Positions 53,658 to 62,340 of a stretch of 64,000 nt of DNA are shown here, piece by piece (position 1 is the stretch's first letter; each line of letters starts with the position of its first letter). This stretch comes from Rhodococcus koreensis (lineage in GTDB: Bacteria; Actinomycetota; Actinomycetes; Mycobacteriales; Mycobacteriaceae), in assembly GCF_900105905.1 (NCBI RefSeq), contig NZ_FNSV01000005.1, positions 6,324,001 to 6,388,000 of the forward strand, in the 5' to 3' direction. The notes beneath the pieces were generated by a model, which saw nothing but the letters and a program-made list of their open reading frames with translations, had not been told where the DNA came from and ran no database searches. Made by a program: the position numbers and the translations under genes.

Positions 53658-54433
53658 CCGCAGAGGCGCCCACACCAGTCGTGCTGACGGAACGGGTCGG
53701 GCCGGTGCTGGTCATCACGCTGAACCGACCGCAGGCCCGCAACGCGGTGGACCGTGCGGTCGCGGAGGCCGTCGCCGAGGCGGTTCAACTGCTGGACTCC
53801 GATCCGCAGCTGAGAGTGGGTGTGCTCACCGGAGCCGGCGGATACTTCTGCGCAGGAATGGATCTCAAGGCCTTCCTGCGGGGTGAGAGCCCACGCGTCG
53901 AGGGTCGCGGATTCGCCGGGCTGGTGGAGGCGCCGCCCGGCAAGCCCCTGATCGCCGCCGTCGACGGTCCCGCGCTCGCGGGCGGTTTCGAGATCGTCCT
54001 CGCGGCGGACCTCGTCGTCGCCGCGCCGACCGCAACGTTCGGCCTGCCCGAGGTTCGCCGCGGCCTGGTCGCCGCCGCGGGCGGGTTGACCCGGCTGCCC
54101 GCACGGCTGCCGCGAGCGGTGGCGCTGGAGATGGTGCTCACCGGCAAGACCGTGACCGCCGCGCAACTGCACCCGCTGGGGCTGGTCAACCGGCTCGCTC
54201 CCGAGGGCGAGGTGTTGGCGGCGGCGCTCGAACTCGCCGACGAGATCGCCGCCAACGGGCCGCTCGCAGTCCGGGCCAGCAAACGGGTCATCGACGAGTC
54301 TCCCGGCTGGCCGCACGCGGAGATGTTCGAGCGGACCCGGCAGATCGTGATGCCGGTCTTCGACTCCGACGACGCCCGCGAGGGCGCCGCCGCCTTCACC
54401 GAACGCCGCGCCCCGGTTTGGACCGCGACGTGA
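53654..54433 (+). CDS. Enoyl-CoA hydratase (crotonase family)
   Basis: 259 residues of the crotonase fold with oxyanion segments GGYFCAGMDLKAF and PALAGGFEIVLAADL. Of the two glutamates of classical hydratases, one lies in GGFEIVL, while the second region reads LPEVRRGLVAAAGG and keeps a Glu (PEVRRG). Hydration of a 2-enoyl-CoA is the likely job. GTG 53654 overlaps the SDR stop. It precedes the thiolase by 30 nt. It might also supply the missing BadK-type hydration for the cluster at 57.7 kb, though it lies in another operon. Confidence 0.84.
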   Translation: MTAEAPTPVVLTERVGPVLVITLNRPQARNAVDRAVAEAVAEAVQLLDSDPQLRVGVLTGAGGYFCAGMDLKAFLRGESPRVEGRGFAGLVEAPPGKPLIAAVDGPALAGGFEIVLAADLVVAAPTATFGLPEVRRGLVAAAGGLTRLPARLPRAVALEMVLTGKTVTAAQLHPLGLVNRLAPEGEVLAAALELADEIAANGPLAVRASKRVIDESPGWPHAEMFERTRQIVMPVFDSDDAREGAAAFTERRAPVWTAT

Positions 54434-54463
54434 TCACCGAGAACGAGAGAACAGGAACACACC

Positions 54464-55627
54464 ATGCGTGATGCAGTCATCGTCGAGGCCGTACGGAGCC
54501 CCATCGGCCGCCGCAAGGGCGGCCTCGCTGAGGTCCACCCCGTCGACCTGTCCGCGACCGTCCTGACCGCGCTGCTCGACCGGGCCGGGGTCGACGCCGC
54601 GTCGGTCGACGACGTCGTGTGGGGATGCGTCGGACAGGTCGGTGAGCAGGCCGGCAACATTGCACGCAACGCGGTGCTGGCCGCCGGATGGCCCGAGTCG
54701 GTTCCCGGCACCACGATCGAGCGGCAGTGCGGATCGAGCCAGCAGGCACTGCATTTCGCCGCGGCGGGAGTGATCGCCGGTCAGTACGACATCGTCGTCG
54801 CGGGCGGCGTCGAGTCGATGACCCGCATCCCGATGGGATCGGCGCGGCGCGTCGGGCTCGGTGACCCGAACAGCGAGGCGATTCGGCGACGCTACGACGG
54901 CATCGAGTTCAACCAGGGCCGCGGCGCCGAGATCCTCGCCGACCGGTACGAACTGAGCCGCGGCTGGCTCGACGAGTACAGCCTGCGCTCACATCAGCGC
55001 GCCGCCGCGGCGGTCGACGAAGGCCGATTCGCCGGCGAGATCGTGCCGGTGACCCTGCCGGACGGTACGAAACTCGACGCCGACGAGGGGATCCGCCGAA
55101 CCACGACCCTCGAGAAGCTCGCCCAGTTGGAGCCGGCCTTCGGCGAGGACGGCCGCATCACCGCGGGCAACGCCTCACAGATCTCCGACGGCGCCGCAGC
55201 ACTGCTGGTGATGTCCGGCGACCGGGCCCGCGACCTCGGACTGACCCCGCTGGCTCGGGTACACACCGCAACCGTCGTCGGCGACGACCCGGTCGCGATG
55301 CTGGCCGGACCCATCCCCGCCACCGCGCGGGTGCTCGAACGCGCAGGCCTGACCCTCGACGACATCGGAGCCTTCGAAGTCAACGAGGCCTTCGCCAGCG
55401 TCGTCGGCGCCTGGCTGCGGGCGACCGGGGCACCGGAAGCACGGGTCAACGCGCTCGGCGGAGCGATCGCTCTCGGGCATCCGCTCGGCGGATCCGGGGC
55501 CCGGCTCGCCACCACCCTCGTGCATCACCTGCGCGCCGAGGGCGTCCGCTACGGACTGCAGACGATGTGCGAAGGCGGCGGCATGGCCAATGCCACCATC
55601 TTCGAAAACCTCGCCGTCACGGTCTGA
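54464..55627 (+). CDS. Acetyl-CoA acyltransferase (thiolase)
   Basis: A 387-residue thiolase that cleaves 3-oxoacyl-CoA with CoA. The nucleophilic Cys lies in RQCGSSQQALHF near residue 88; the second set is AFEVNEAFA and GGAIALGHPLGGSGAR (His), with the final CEGGGMANA Cys. All catalytic positions are present. It follows the crotonase after 30 nt and completes a transporter-activation-dehydrogenation-hydration-oxidation-thiolysis operon. Because of the HSD10-like partner, propionyl-CoA or acetyl-CoA could be released. Confidence 0.9.
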   Translation: MRDAVIVEAVRSPIGRRKGGLAEVHPVDLSATVLTALLDRAGVDAASVDDVVWGCVGQVGEQAGNIARNAVLAAGWPESVPGTTIERQCGSSQQALHFAAAGVIAGQYDIVVAGGVESMTRIPMGSARRVGLGDPNSEAIRRRYDGIEFNQGRGAEILADRYELSRGWLDEYSLRSHQRAAAAVDEGRFAGEIVPVTLPDGTKLDADEGIRRTTTLEKLAQLEPAFGEDGRITAGNASQISDGAAALLVMSGDRARDLGLTPLARVHTATVVGDDPVAMLAGPIPATARVLERAGLTLDDIGAFEVNEAFASVVGAWLRATGAPEARVNALGGAIALGHPLGGSGARLATTLVHHLRAEGVRYGLQTMCEGGGMANATIFENLAVTV

Positions 55628-55629
55628 CC

Positions 55630-55890
55630 GTGGCTAGCGGGTTGGAGAGGGGGGACGCAGCCATCCTCGAGGTCGCGTGCCGGTGGCTGCCCTACGGTGG
55701 TCCACCTCCCGACGAGATCTGGATCGGGTTCGGGATGACGACACCCGGATTCGACCGGAGACTGTCGAAGATTCTGGAGAGTGCCGGCGCAGGAGAAGTG
55801 CCTGCCGATGTCCGAGCGCGGCTGCGCACCCAACTGTCCGAACGGGCAAGACGGTGGACGATTCGATCGAGGTCCAGCCTCTCGTTGTAG
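55630..55890 (+). CDS. Small protein, DUF3263-like
   Basis: An 86-residue protein from GTG 55630, 2 nt after the thiolase stop. The middle (AILEVACRWLPYGG then DEIWIGFGM and FDRRLSKIL) has the W, FG(M/L) and terminal L pattern of the DUF3263 family, small actinobacterial proteins of unknown function that resemble a helix-turn-helix. The last ~10 residues are Ser/Arg-rich. The coding pattern differs from a shadow frame, but no ribosome binding site is seen beyond translational coupling. It ends 21 bp before the convergent tetR. Confidence 0.5.
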   Translation: MASGLERGDAAILEVACRWLPYGGPPPDEIWIGFGMTTPGFDRRLSKILESAGAGEVPADVRARLRTQLSERARRWTIRSRSSLSL

Positions 55891-55911
55891 GGCGCACCAG
55901 TGACGTCTCGC

Positions 55912-56523
55912 TCAGGCGCGGCGCAGCCCGTCGAACGTCAGCTCGACGACGGCGTCGGCGAGGTCGGCGACCGTCCCCCCGGTGCGGGGGCGGTACCACT
56001 CGATCAGCGAGTTGACCGTGCCGAACACGAGCCGGCTGGTGAGTGCGGGATCGATTCCGGGCCGCAGGTCGCCCTCTTCCGCCGCCGCGACCACGAGGTC
56101 GCTGACGAAGGCGTCGAACTCGCGGCGGCGGGCGAGCGCGCGACGTTCCACCGCGGTGTTGCCCCGGACGCGCAGCAGGAGCGTGACGTACGGGAGTTCG
56201 GCGGCGAGGACCTCGACACTGCGGCGGACGAGGTACTCGAGTCGGTCGATGTACCGGCCGCTCGTCGCCTTCTCCTCGGTGGTGACCGCGAAGAGAGCGT
56301 TGAGCGCGCGCGACAGCGCCAGTTCGAGGAGCTCCGACTTCCCGGACACGTGGTGATAGATCGACGACTTCGTGATTCCCAGGCGCTGGGCCAGCACCTC
56401 CATGCTGGTGCCGTCGTAGCCCTTGTCGTTGAACACCTTGACCGCGACAGCGAGCAGCGAGTCGAGGTCGTAGCCGGGCCGTCCGGGCGAACCGGTCTTC
56501 CGTGCGGGGCGTGCCGTAGTCAT
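55912..56523 (-). CDS. TetR family regulator
   Basis: A 203-residue regulator with an N-terminal helix-turn-helix at about residues 22-65 (TSMEVLAQRLGITKSSIYHHV) and a ligand domain. ATG 56523 is chosen; the open frame before it is promoter DNA. A 14-bp dyad (56586-56599) lies 62 bp upstream and may be its own operator. It faces the beta-oxidation operon tail-to-tail and precedes the cyclohexanecarboxylate-type operon. Neither operon's promoter shows that dyad, so its target is not clear. Confidence 0.82.
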   Translation of the reverse strand: MTTARPARKTGSPGRPGYDLDSLLAVAVKVFNDKGYDGTSMEVLAQRLGITKSSIYHHVSGKSELLELALSRALNALFAVTTEEKATSGRYIDRLEYLVRRSVEVLAAELPYVTLLLRVRGNTAVERRALARRREFDAFVSDLVVAAAEEGDLRPGIDPALTSRLVFGTVNSLIEWYRPRTGGTVADLADAVVELTFDGLRRA

Positions 56524-56585
56524 GCGCGCAATCCTTCCAGGTGCAGAACTCCATCGCATCGGTGCGCCGTCGTCCACAGGAGCCG

Positions 56586-56599
56586 ACCGAAGGTTCGGT
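56586..56599. promoter_or_regulatory. 14-bp dyad upstream of tetR
   Basis: ACCGAA-GG-TTCGGT is a perfect inverted repeat 62 bp before the tetR start at 56523. Its place and size fit TetR autoregulation. The rest of 56524-56684 shows no gene. Confidence 0.45.
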
Positions 56600-56684
56600 T
56601 CAGCTGAGAATACCGTGACCGACCCGGCAGTGGTGAACCGCGTGAACGGGCCGAGTCGCTACGCGAACCGCGGCGTCGTCCGGC

Positions 56685-57635
56685 TCATCGGCCCAGGGCC
56701 TGGGTCCGGCCTTCCTTCCGGGCCTTCGCGAGGCCACGGCGGGCCAGGAATCCGTTGGCCAGGAGCAGGATCGTCTTGTTCGGCGGCGCGGTGAACCCGG
56801 CCTGCGTGTGCGGTGCGTACACCGCCCCGGTGCCGGTGACCTCGATCCAGCCGGTGTTCTGACGCGACTCGAGGCCGACGAGCTGGGGCCGGTACGCGTG
56901 GGCGAGCAGTCCGGCGCGGCGGCCGCCCTGCGGCACCCAGGAAGGGACCCTCAAACGCACGCCCTCGTTGCTCGCCGAGTTCACGTCGACCGGCACGACG
57001 GTCGGATAGCCGTCCGCCTCACGGTAGGCGAGCAGCACGTGCGGCAGCTTCCGGGCGCGCTCACCGGTCTTCACCGCATCCACCCGCGGCGCGGTGCCCT
57101 TCTTCGGCGGCGCCTGTGGCGCCGCGTCGGCGTCGGGGAGCGGTGCGCCGTAGACCTCGGGCTGGCCGGTCGTGCGCAGGTCGGGCCAGGCGGTCACCCG
57201 CGTCACCGCGACCGTCACCAACACCCGGTCGGTGTAGTAGGCGCTGAGCCAGCGGTCCCAGAATGCGCCGCGCCGCGGCTCTCCCGTGTAGGGGACCGAG
57301 CGCTCGCCGATGGCGTCGAGGACGTTCCGGTCGGGGCTGGGATCGAACGTCGCGTCTCCCTGCACGAGCACGTAGCGCCGGTTGGTGCCGTCGCCGATTC
57401 CGTGCTCGCGCGCATGGAAGGCGAGCGCCACCCGCGGTTCCGCCTGGATGCGTTCGAGCTTGCGGCCGAAGCCCAGCGAGGTGGTGAATCCGATGGTGCC
57501 CCGCTCGTGATCGCGCAGCCCGAAGGGCGCCACCGCGGCCACCACCGCGCCTCCCGCGGGCGTGACGTACGCGAACCCGCTGGTGAGGTCGTCGCGGATG
57601 ACCTCGTCGACATCGTCCGACCAGGTGATCGGCAT
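56685..57635 (-). CDS. Pyridoxamine-5'-phosphate-oxidase-like flavin/F420-binding protein
   Basis: A 316-residue protein with a split-barrel fold of the PNPOx/FDR type in the first ~150 residues (GFAYVTPAGGAVVAAVAPFG, IGFTTSLGFGRKLERIQAEPRVAL) and a second barrel-like half from about 200. Such proteins bind FMN or F420. Two tandem half-barrels in one chain are less common. ATG 57635 is used. It stands alone, divergent from the acyl-CoA dehydrogenase at 57789 across 153 bp. No substrate is suggested by its context. Confidence 0.72.
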   Translation of the reverse strand: MPITWSDDVDEVIRDDLTSGFAYVTPAGGAVVAAVAPFGLRDHERGTIGFTTSLGFGRKLERIQAEPRVALAFHAREHGIGDGTNRRYVLVQGDATFDPSPDRNVLDAIGERSVPYTGEPRRGAFWDRWLSAYYTDRVLVTVAVTRVTAWPDLRTTGQPEVYGAPLPDADAAPQAPPKKGTAPRVDAVKTGERARKLPHVLLAYREADGYPTVVPVDVNSASNEGVRLRVPSWVPQGGRRAGLLAHAYRPQLVGLESRQNTGWIEVTGTGAVYAPHTQAGFTAPPNKTILLLANGFLARRGLAKARKEGRTQALGR

Positions 57636-57692
57636 GTCCCGAGCCTACCCAGGCGACGCGGCACCGGGCCAGACCTCCGCGCTCCCCGAGGG

Positions 57693-57727
57693 TTGACGAC
57701 TCCTAGGAAATGAATAATGCTTCATTT
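57693..57727 (+). promoter_or_regulatory. Promoter and operator of the first CHC-type gene
   Basis: A TTGACG -35 hexamer (57693-57698) is followed, 15 nt from its start, by the dyad AAATGAA-N6-TTCATTT (57708-57727). The same layout recurs at 58963. A smaller dyad AATGA-CTAT-TCATT lies at 57751-57764. A repressor on the dyad would cover the -10 region. Confidence 0.65.
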
Positions 57728-57788
57728 GTCGTGAGCAGTAGCTCATACCTAATGACTATTCATTCACTGCGGCATCGAGGAGCATTCC

Positions 57789-58940
57789 ATGGACCTGACA
57801 CTGACCGAGGAGCAGAAGGAGTTCCGGCAGCTGGCGCGCGACTTTCTGAACAAGGAGGTCGTCCCGCACCGCGCCGAATGGGACCGCGCCGAGTCGGTGG
57901 ACACCGCGATCATCGGGAAACTCGCCGACATCGGCTTCTTCGGCATGACCATTCCCGAGGAGTACGGCGGGCTGGGCGGCGACTACATCACGTACTGCCT
58001 CGGGATGGAGGAACTCGGCCGGGCGGACTCCGCGGTCCGGGGCATCGTGTCGGTGTCGATGGGGCTGGTGGGGAAGGTGATCCTCTCGCACGGCACCGAG
58101 GAGCAGAAACACGAATGGCTGCCCCGCATCGCGTCCGGTGAGGCGCTCGCCTGTTTCGGTCTCACCGAGCCCGACAACGGGTCGGACCCCGGAAATCTGA
58201 AGACCAAGGCGGTGCGCAGCGGCGACGAGTACGTCATCAACGGTTCCAAGATCTTCATCACCAACGGCACGTGGGCCAAGGTGTGCCTGGTGTTCGCGCG
58301 CACCGGAGGTCCGGGGCCCAAGGGTGTTTCGGCTTTCCTGGTTCCGACGGACACCCCCGGTTTCGAATCCCGCGAGATCCACGGGAAGCTCGGACTCCGC
58401 GGGCAGGCGACCGCCGAGTTGTCGTTCACCGACGTGCGGGTGCCGGCGAGTTGCCTCCTCGGATCGGAGGGGCAGGGCTTCTCCATCGCGATGCACTCGC
58501 TGGACAAGGGGCGCGTCTCGGTGGGCGCCGGATGCGTGGGGATCATCCAGGGCTGCCTCGAGGCGGCCGTCGACTACGCCCGCGAGCGCACGCAGTTCGA
58601 CCGTCCGCTCGCGTCGTTCCAACTCGTGCAGGACCTGATCGCCGACATGTCCGTCGACGCCGACGCCGGGAGGCTGCTCACCTGGCGGGCGGCCGACCTG
58701 ATCGAGCGCGGGGAGCCGTTCGGGACAGCCGCGTCGAAGGCGAAGTACTTCTGCAGTGAGGCCGCGGTTCGTGCCGCCAACAACGCGATCCAGCTGTTCG
58801 GCGGTTACGGCTACGTCGACGAGTACCCCGTCGCCAAGTACATGCGCGATGCGCGGGTGATGACGCTGTACGAGGGCACGAGCCAGATCCAGAAGTTGCT
58901 GATCGGCCGGGCGGAGACCGGGATCAGCGCCTTCCTCTAG
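57789..58940 (+). CDS. Acyl-CoA dehydrogenase, candidate cyclohexanecarboxyl-CoA dehydrogenase
   Basis: A 383-residue FAD enzyme with ACFGLTEPDNGSD, NGSKIFITNG, the arginine region RERTQFDRPL and the catalytic Glu in LYEGTSQIQ, the MCAD-type position. It would create the first ring double bond of cyclohexanecarboxyl-CoA (AliB role), judged from the BadI and BadH genes next to it. AliB relatives and short-chain dehydrogenases cannot be told apart by eye. It has its own promoter with the shared operator. Confidence 0.83.
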   Translation: MDLTLTEEQKEFRQLARDFLNKEVVPHRAEWDRAESVDTAIIGKLADIGFFGMTIPEEYGGLGGDYITYCLGMEELGRADSAVRGIVSVSMGLVGKVILSHGTEEQKHEWLPRIASGEALACFGLTEPDNGSDPGNLKTKAVRSGDEYVINGSKIFITNGTWAKVCLVFARTGGPGPKGVSAFLVPTDTPGFESREIHGKLGLRGQATAELSFTDVRVPASCLLGSEGQGFSIAMHSLDKGRVSVGAGCVGIIQGCLEAAVDYARERTQFDRPLASFQLVQDLIADMSVDADAGRLLTWRAADLIERGEPFGTAASKAKYFCSEAAVRAANNAIQLFGGYGYVDEYPVAKYMRDARVMTLYEGTSQIQKLLIGRAETGISAFL

Positions 58941-58962
58941 CGGTCGCAGGGCTGCGTGACCC

Positions 58963-58997
58963 TTGACACACTCCGCGAAGTGAATGTACGTTCATTT
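58963..58997 (+). promoter_or_regulatory. Promoter and operator of the badI-badH unit
   Basis: TTGACA (58963-58968) and, starting 15 nt further, AAGTGAA-N6-TTCATTT (58978-58997) repeat the layout at 57693. The 22-nt sequence AARTGAAT-N6-TTCATTTGT is shared by both sites with few changes. A TACGTT -10-like hexamer lies inside the dyad. Confidence 0.7.
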
Positions 58998-59063
58998 GTA
59001 CCGAATAAATGTTCACAATCTTTGAACCCACTCTCATTACCGGCTTCCCGGAAAGGAATCACC

Positions 59064-59858
59064 GTGACCGACTACGAAGACATCACCTACGAGGTCGACG
59101 GCCCGGCGGCGGTCGTCACGATCAACCGCCCCGCGCGCTACAACGCATTTCGCGGTAAGACCGTCGAGGAACTGATCAAGGCGTTCCGCTCAGCATGGGC
59201 CGACGACACGGTGCAGGCGATCATCCTCACCGGTGCGGGGGAGAAGGCGTTCTGCACGGGCGGCGACGTCAAGCAGCGAGCGGAGACCGGCGACTACGGC
59301 CCCACCGAGAGCGGCATGTTCGAGATCGGCAACCTGCACAAACTCATCCGCGACGTCCCCAAGCCCGTCATCGCGGCGGTCAACGGCATCGCCGTCGGCG
59401 GCGGCCACGTGCTCCACGTTCTCTGCGACCTCACCATCGCGTCCGAGACCGCGAAGTTCGGCCAGGCGGGACCGCGTGTGGGCTCGTTCGACGCGGGCTT
59501 CGGCTCGGCGTTCCTGGCGCGAGTCGTCGGTGAGAAGCGGGCCCGCGAGATCTGGTACCTCTGCCGTCAGTACGACGCCGTCACCGCCGAACGCTGGGGT
59601 CTGGTCAATTGGGTCGTCCCCGCGGACCGGTTGCTCGACGAGGCGAAGGCCGTCGCCGCGGAGATCGCCGAGAAGAGCCCCACCACCCTGCGTTTCCTGA
59701 AGCAGTCGTTCAACGCCGACACCGACCACCAGGCCGGGCTGAGCAACCTCGCGATGTCTGCGCTCGACCTGTTCACGCATTCACCCGAGGGCCTCGAGGG
59801 GGCGACGGCGTTCGCGGAGAAGCGCAAGCCCGAGTTCAACAAGTACGTGAACGCCTGA
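59064..59858 (+). CDS. badI: 2-ketocyclohexanecarboxyl-CoA hydrolase
   Basis: A 264-residue crotonase-family ring hydrolase that opens 2-ketocyclohexanecarboxyl-CoA to pimeloyl-CoA. Long matches to BadI of Rhodopseudomonas palustris are visible: NAFRGKTVEELIKA, FCTGGDVK, FLARVVGEKRAREIWY and the ending EKRKPEFNKY. MenB is the nearest relative, but the neighbours (BadH, CoA ligase, glutaryl-CoA dehydrogenase) support BadI. GTG 59064 follows AAAGGAATC. The frame is open further up over the operator and is not used. Confidence 0.88.
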   Translation: MTDYEDITYEVDGPAAVVTINRPARYNAFRGKTVEELIKAFRSAWADDTVQAIILTGAGEKAFCTGGDVKQRAETGDYGPTESGMFEIGNLHKLIRDVPKPVIAAVNGIAVGGGHVLHVLCDLTIASETAKFGQAGPRVGSFDAGFGSAFLARVVGEKRAREIWYLCRQYDAVTAERWGLVNWVVPADRLLDEAKAVAAEIAEKSPTTLRFLKQSFNADTDHQAGLSNLAMSALDLFTHSPEGLEGATAFAEKRKPEFNKYVNA

Positions 59859-59889
59859 GTCCGACACACACGGGAAGGGGAAACACACC

Positions 59890-60624
59890 ATGAGCAACAA
59901 CATCGCAGTGGTCACCGGCGCAGGATCCGGCATCGGCCGCGCCATCGCGCTCGCACTCGCCGAGCAGGGCGACCGGGTGGTCGTCGCCGACCTCGACCTG
60001 CAGGCCGCGGAGAAGACCGCGGCGGAACGGCCCGACCTGCTTTTTCCGATGACCGTCGACGTCGCCGACCGGACGCAGGTCGACGCCCTGCGCGACCGGG
60101 TGACGGCCGAGGTGGGGGTCGCGAACATCCTCGTCAACGCGGCGGGATGGGACCGCACCGACCAGTTCCTCAACGCCACCACCGAATTCGCCGAGAAGGT
60201 CGTCGCCATCAACTACCTCGGGCCCGTGCACATGTGCAGCGCCTTCCTCCCCGGCATGGTGGACGCGGGTAACGGTGGGCGGGTCGTCAACCTCGCCAGC
60301 GATGCCGGCCGCGTCGGTAGTGCGGGGGAGAGCATCTACGCGGGTGCGAAGGGCGGTGTGATCGCCCTGTCGAAGTCGCTGGCGCGGGAGATGGCCCGGC
60401 ACGGGATCAACGTCAACTGCGTGTGCCCCGGCCCGACCGACACGCCGCTGTTCCAGGCGCAGGCGGAGAAGCTGAAAGAGGCTCTGGTCAAGGCTATTCC
60501 GTTCCGCAGGCTCGCGCGCCCGGAGGAGGTTGCGGCGCCGGTCGTGTTCCTCGCGTCCGAATCCGCATCGTTCATCACCGGCCAGGTGATCAGCGTCAGC
60601 GGTGGCCTCACCATGGCCGGCTGA
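59890..60624 (+). CDS. badH: 2-hydroxycyclohexanecarboxyl-CoA dehydrogenase
   Basis: A 244-residue SDR with GAGSGIGRAI and catalytic YAGAKGG. It has the BadH-type segments LVNAAGWDRTDQF, VNLASDAGRVGS, CPGPTDTPLF and the ending VSGGLTM. BadH oxidises 2-hydroxycyclohexanecarboxyl-CoA to the 2-keto form, the direct substrate of BadI. ATG 59890 lies 31 nt after badI, behind GGAAGGGG. The pairing of the two genes makes the pathway call strong. Confidence 0.88.
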   Translation: MSNNIAVVTGAGSGIGRAIALALAEQGDRVVVADLDLQAAEKTAAERPDLLFPMTVDVADRTQVDALRDRVTAEVGVANILVNAAGWDRTDQFLNATTEFAEKVVAINYLGPVHMCSAFLPGMVDAGNGGRVVNLASDAGRVGSAGESIYAGAKGGVIALSKSLAREMARHGINVNCVCPGPTDTPLFQAQAEKLKEALVKAIPFRRLARPEEVAAPVVFLASESASFITGQVISVSGGLTMAG

Positions 60625-60649
60625 CCGGCGCCGGGACGGAGGACTCATC

Positions 60650-62329
60650 ATGACGTACGCATACGATGCCCACGCCTATCGTCAGTACTTCGAGCACGAC
60701 TTCACCTATCTGAACGGCTTCCGGCGCAACACGCACCGGTACGCCGATCGACTCGCGATGCAGTCCCCGTCGACCGGCGAGAGCTGGACGTACGCCGAAC
60801 TCGGCGACCGGGTCGACCGGCTCGCCACCGGCCTCGCCCGCGCCGGTGTGGGTCCCGGCGACGTCGTGGCCTACCAGTTGTTCAACGGCCCCGAGTTCGC
60901 CCAGCTGTACCTGGCCGGGCAGGCCTGCGGGGCAGTCGGATCGCCGATGAACTTCCGCCTCGCGTCCGGCGAGACGGCGTTCGTCCTCGACGCGAACCGT
61001 CCCACGGTGTTCGTCTACGACACCGAGATCGGCGAGATGGTGCGGGACGCGCTGGCGCGCTCCACACACAAGCCCGCGCTCGTCGTCGCCGTTGGTCCGG
61101 GAGAGCCCGTGCCGGGGAACGGCTTCGAGGTGATCCGGTTCGACGACCTCGTCGCCGAGTCGGCGTCGCCGCCGGACGTGACTCGCACGGTGTGGGACGA
61201 GACCACCCGGCTGTTCACGTCGGGAACGACCGGCATGCCGAAGGGCGTCCCGCTCAACAGCATGATCGAGATCTTCAGCGCCCACGACGTGATCATGCAC
61301 TTCCCGCTGACGGCGGAAGACAAGACGCTGAACATGACGCCGTGGTTCCACCGCGGTGGGCTGTACTGCGCCGGACCGAATCCCACGTTCTATCTCGGTG
61401 CGTCGCTGGTGGCGCTGCGCAGCTTCGACGCCGACGTCACGCTCGACCACGTCGAGGAGTACGGGCTGACGTTCCTGATCGGCGCCCCGACCAACCTGGC
61501 GATGCTCGCGCGTGCCCAGGAGGACAAGCCCCGCGACCTGTCCACCCTGAAAGGCATCGTTACGATGGGTGCGCCCCTCGAGCGGGAGGCGGCGCTGCAC
61601 TACCAGAAGGTGCTGAACCCGCGAATCTTCAACGGCTACGGCAGCACCGAAGGTTTCTGGAACACTTTCCTGCGGCCCACGGATCTGCCGGACATGGCCG
61701 GGTCCGCGGGGCGGGCCTGCATCGACGACGACGTCGCCGTGGTCAAGTTGTTCGACGACCGCCTCGCCGACGCGCACGAGACGGTCGCGAGGGACGGAAC
61801 CGAGATCGGCGAGGTCATCGTCCGCTCCCCGAAAGGCGCCAACGCCTATTTCGATGCCCCGGAGCAGGAGAAGCAGAAGTTCCGGAACGGCTGGCTGCAC
61901 ATCGGCGACCTCGCCACCTGGGACGAGAAGGAGTTCGTGACGATCGTCGGACGCAAGGACGACATGCTCCTGTCCGGCGGCGAGAACGTCCACCCGGTGC
62001 AGATCGAGGAAGCGCTGAACGAGCACGCGTCGGTGACGGATTCGCTCGTCGTCGGTGTTCCGGACGACAAGTGGGGGCAGGTCGTCGTCGCGTACGTTGT
62101 CGCCACCGCACCGGTCCCGTCCGCCGAAGAACTGGACGACTTCTGTCGCAGGCATCCGATGCTGTCGCAGTTCAAGCGCCCCCGTGCGTACCGCTTCGTC
62201 GAATCGCTCCCCGTGTCGGCGACGGGAAAGAAGCTGCACTACAAGGCAACCGACACCGCGCGCAGGGAGTTCGAGAGCGGGGCATTCGTCACCCCGGCCG
62301 CCCGCGGATCCCACACCATCGGCTCGTAA
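60650..62329 (+). CDS. AMP-forming acyl-CoA ligase, probable cyclohexanecarboxylate-CoA ligase
   Basis: A 559-residue ANL-family ligase with the ATP motif FTSGTTGMPKG, NGYGSTEGF, GWLHIGDLA and the catalytic lysine region SATGKKLHYKA. It adds CoA to an acid through an adenylate. Lying 25 nt after badH and 11 nt before the glutaryl-CoA dehydrogenase, it most likely makes cyclohexanecarboxyl-CoA (AliA role). Chemical specificity is inferred from context only. ATG 60650 has a GGAGG box. Confidence 0.84.
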   Translation: MTYAYDAHAYRQYFEHDFTYLNGFRRNTHRYADRLAMQSPSTGESWTYAELGDRVDRLATGLARAGVGPGDVVAYQLFNGPEFAQLYLAGQACGAVGSPMNFRLASGETAFVLDANRPTVFVYDTEIGEMVRDALARSTHKPALVVAVGPGEPVPGNGFEVIRFDDLVAESASPPDVTRTVWDETTRLFTSGTTGMPKGVPLNSMIEIFSAHDVIMHFPLTAEDKTLNMTPWFHRGGLYCAGPNPTFYLGASLVALRSFDADVTLDHVEEYGLTFLIGAPTNLAMLARAQEDKPRDLSTLKGIVTMGAPLEREAALHYQKVLNPRIFNGYGSTEGFWNTFLRPTDLPDMAGSAGRACIDDDVAVVKLFDDRLADAHETVARDGTEIGEVIVRSPKGANAYFDAPEQEKQKFRNGWLHIGDLATWDEKEFVTIVGRKDDMLLSGGENVHPVQIEEALNEHASVTDSLVVGVPDDKWGQVVVAYVVATAPVPSAEELDDFCRRHPMLSQFKRPRAYRFVESLPVSATGKKLHYKATDTARREFESGAFVTPAARGSHTIGS

Positions 62330-62340
62330 AGGACACCGTC

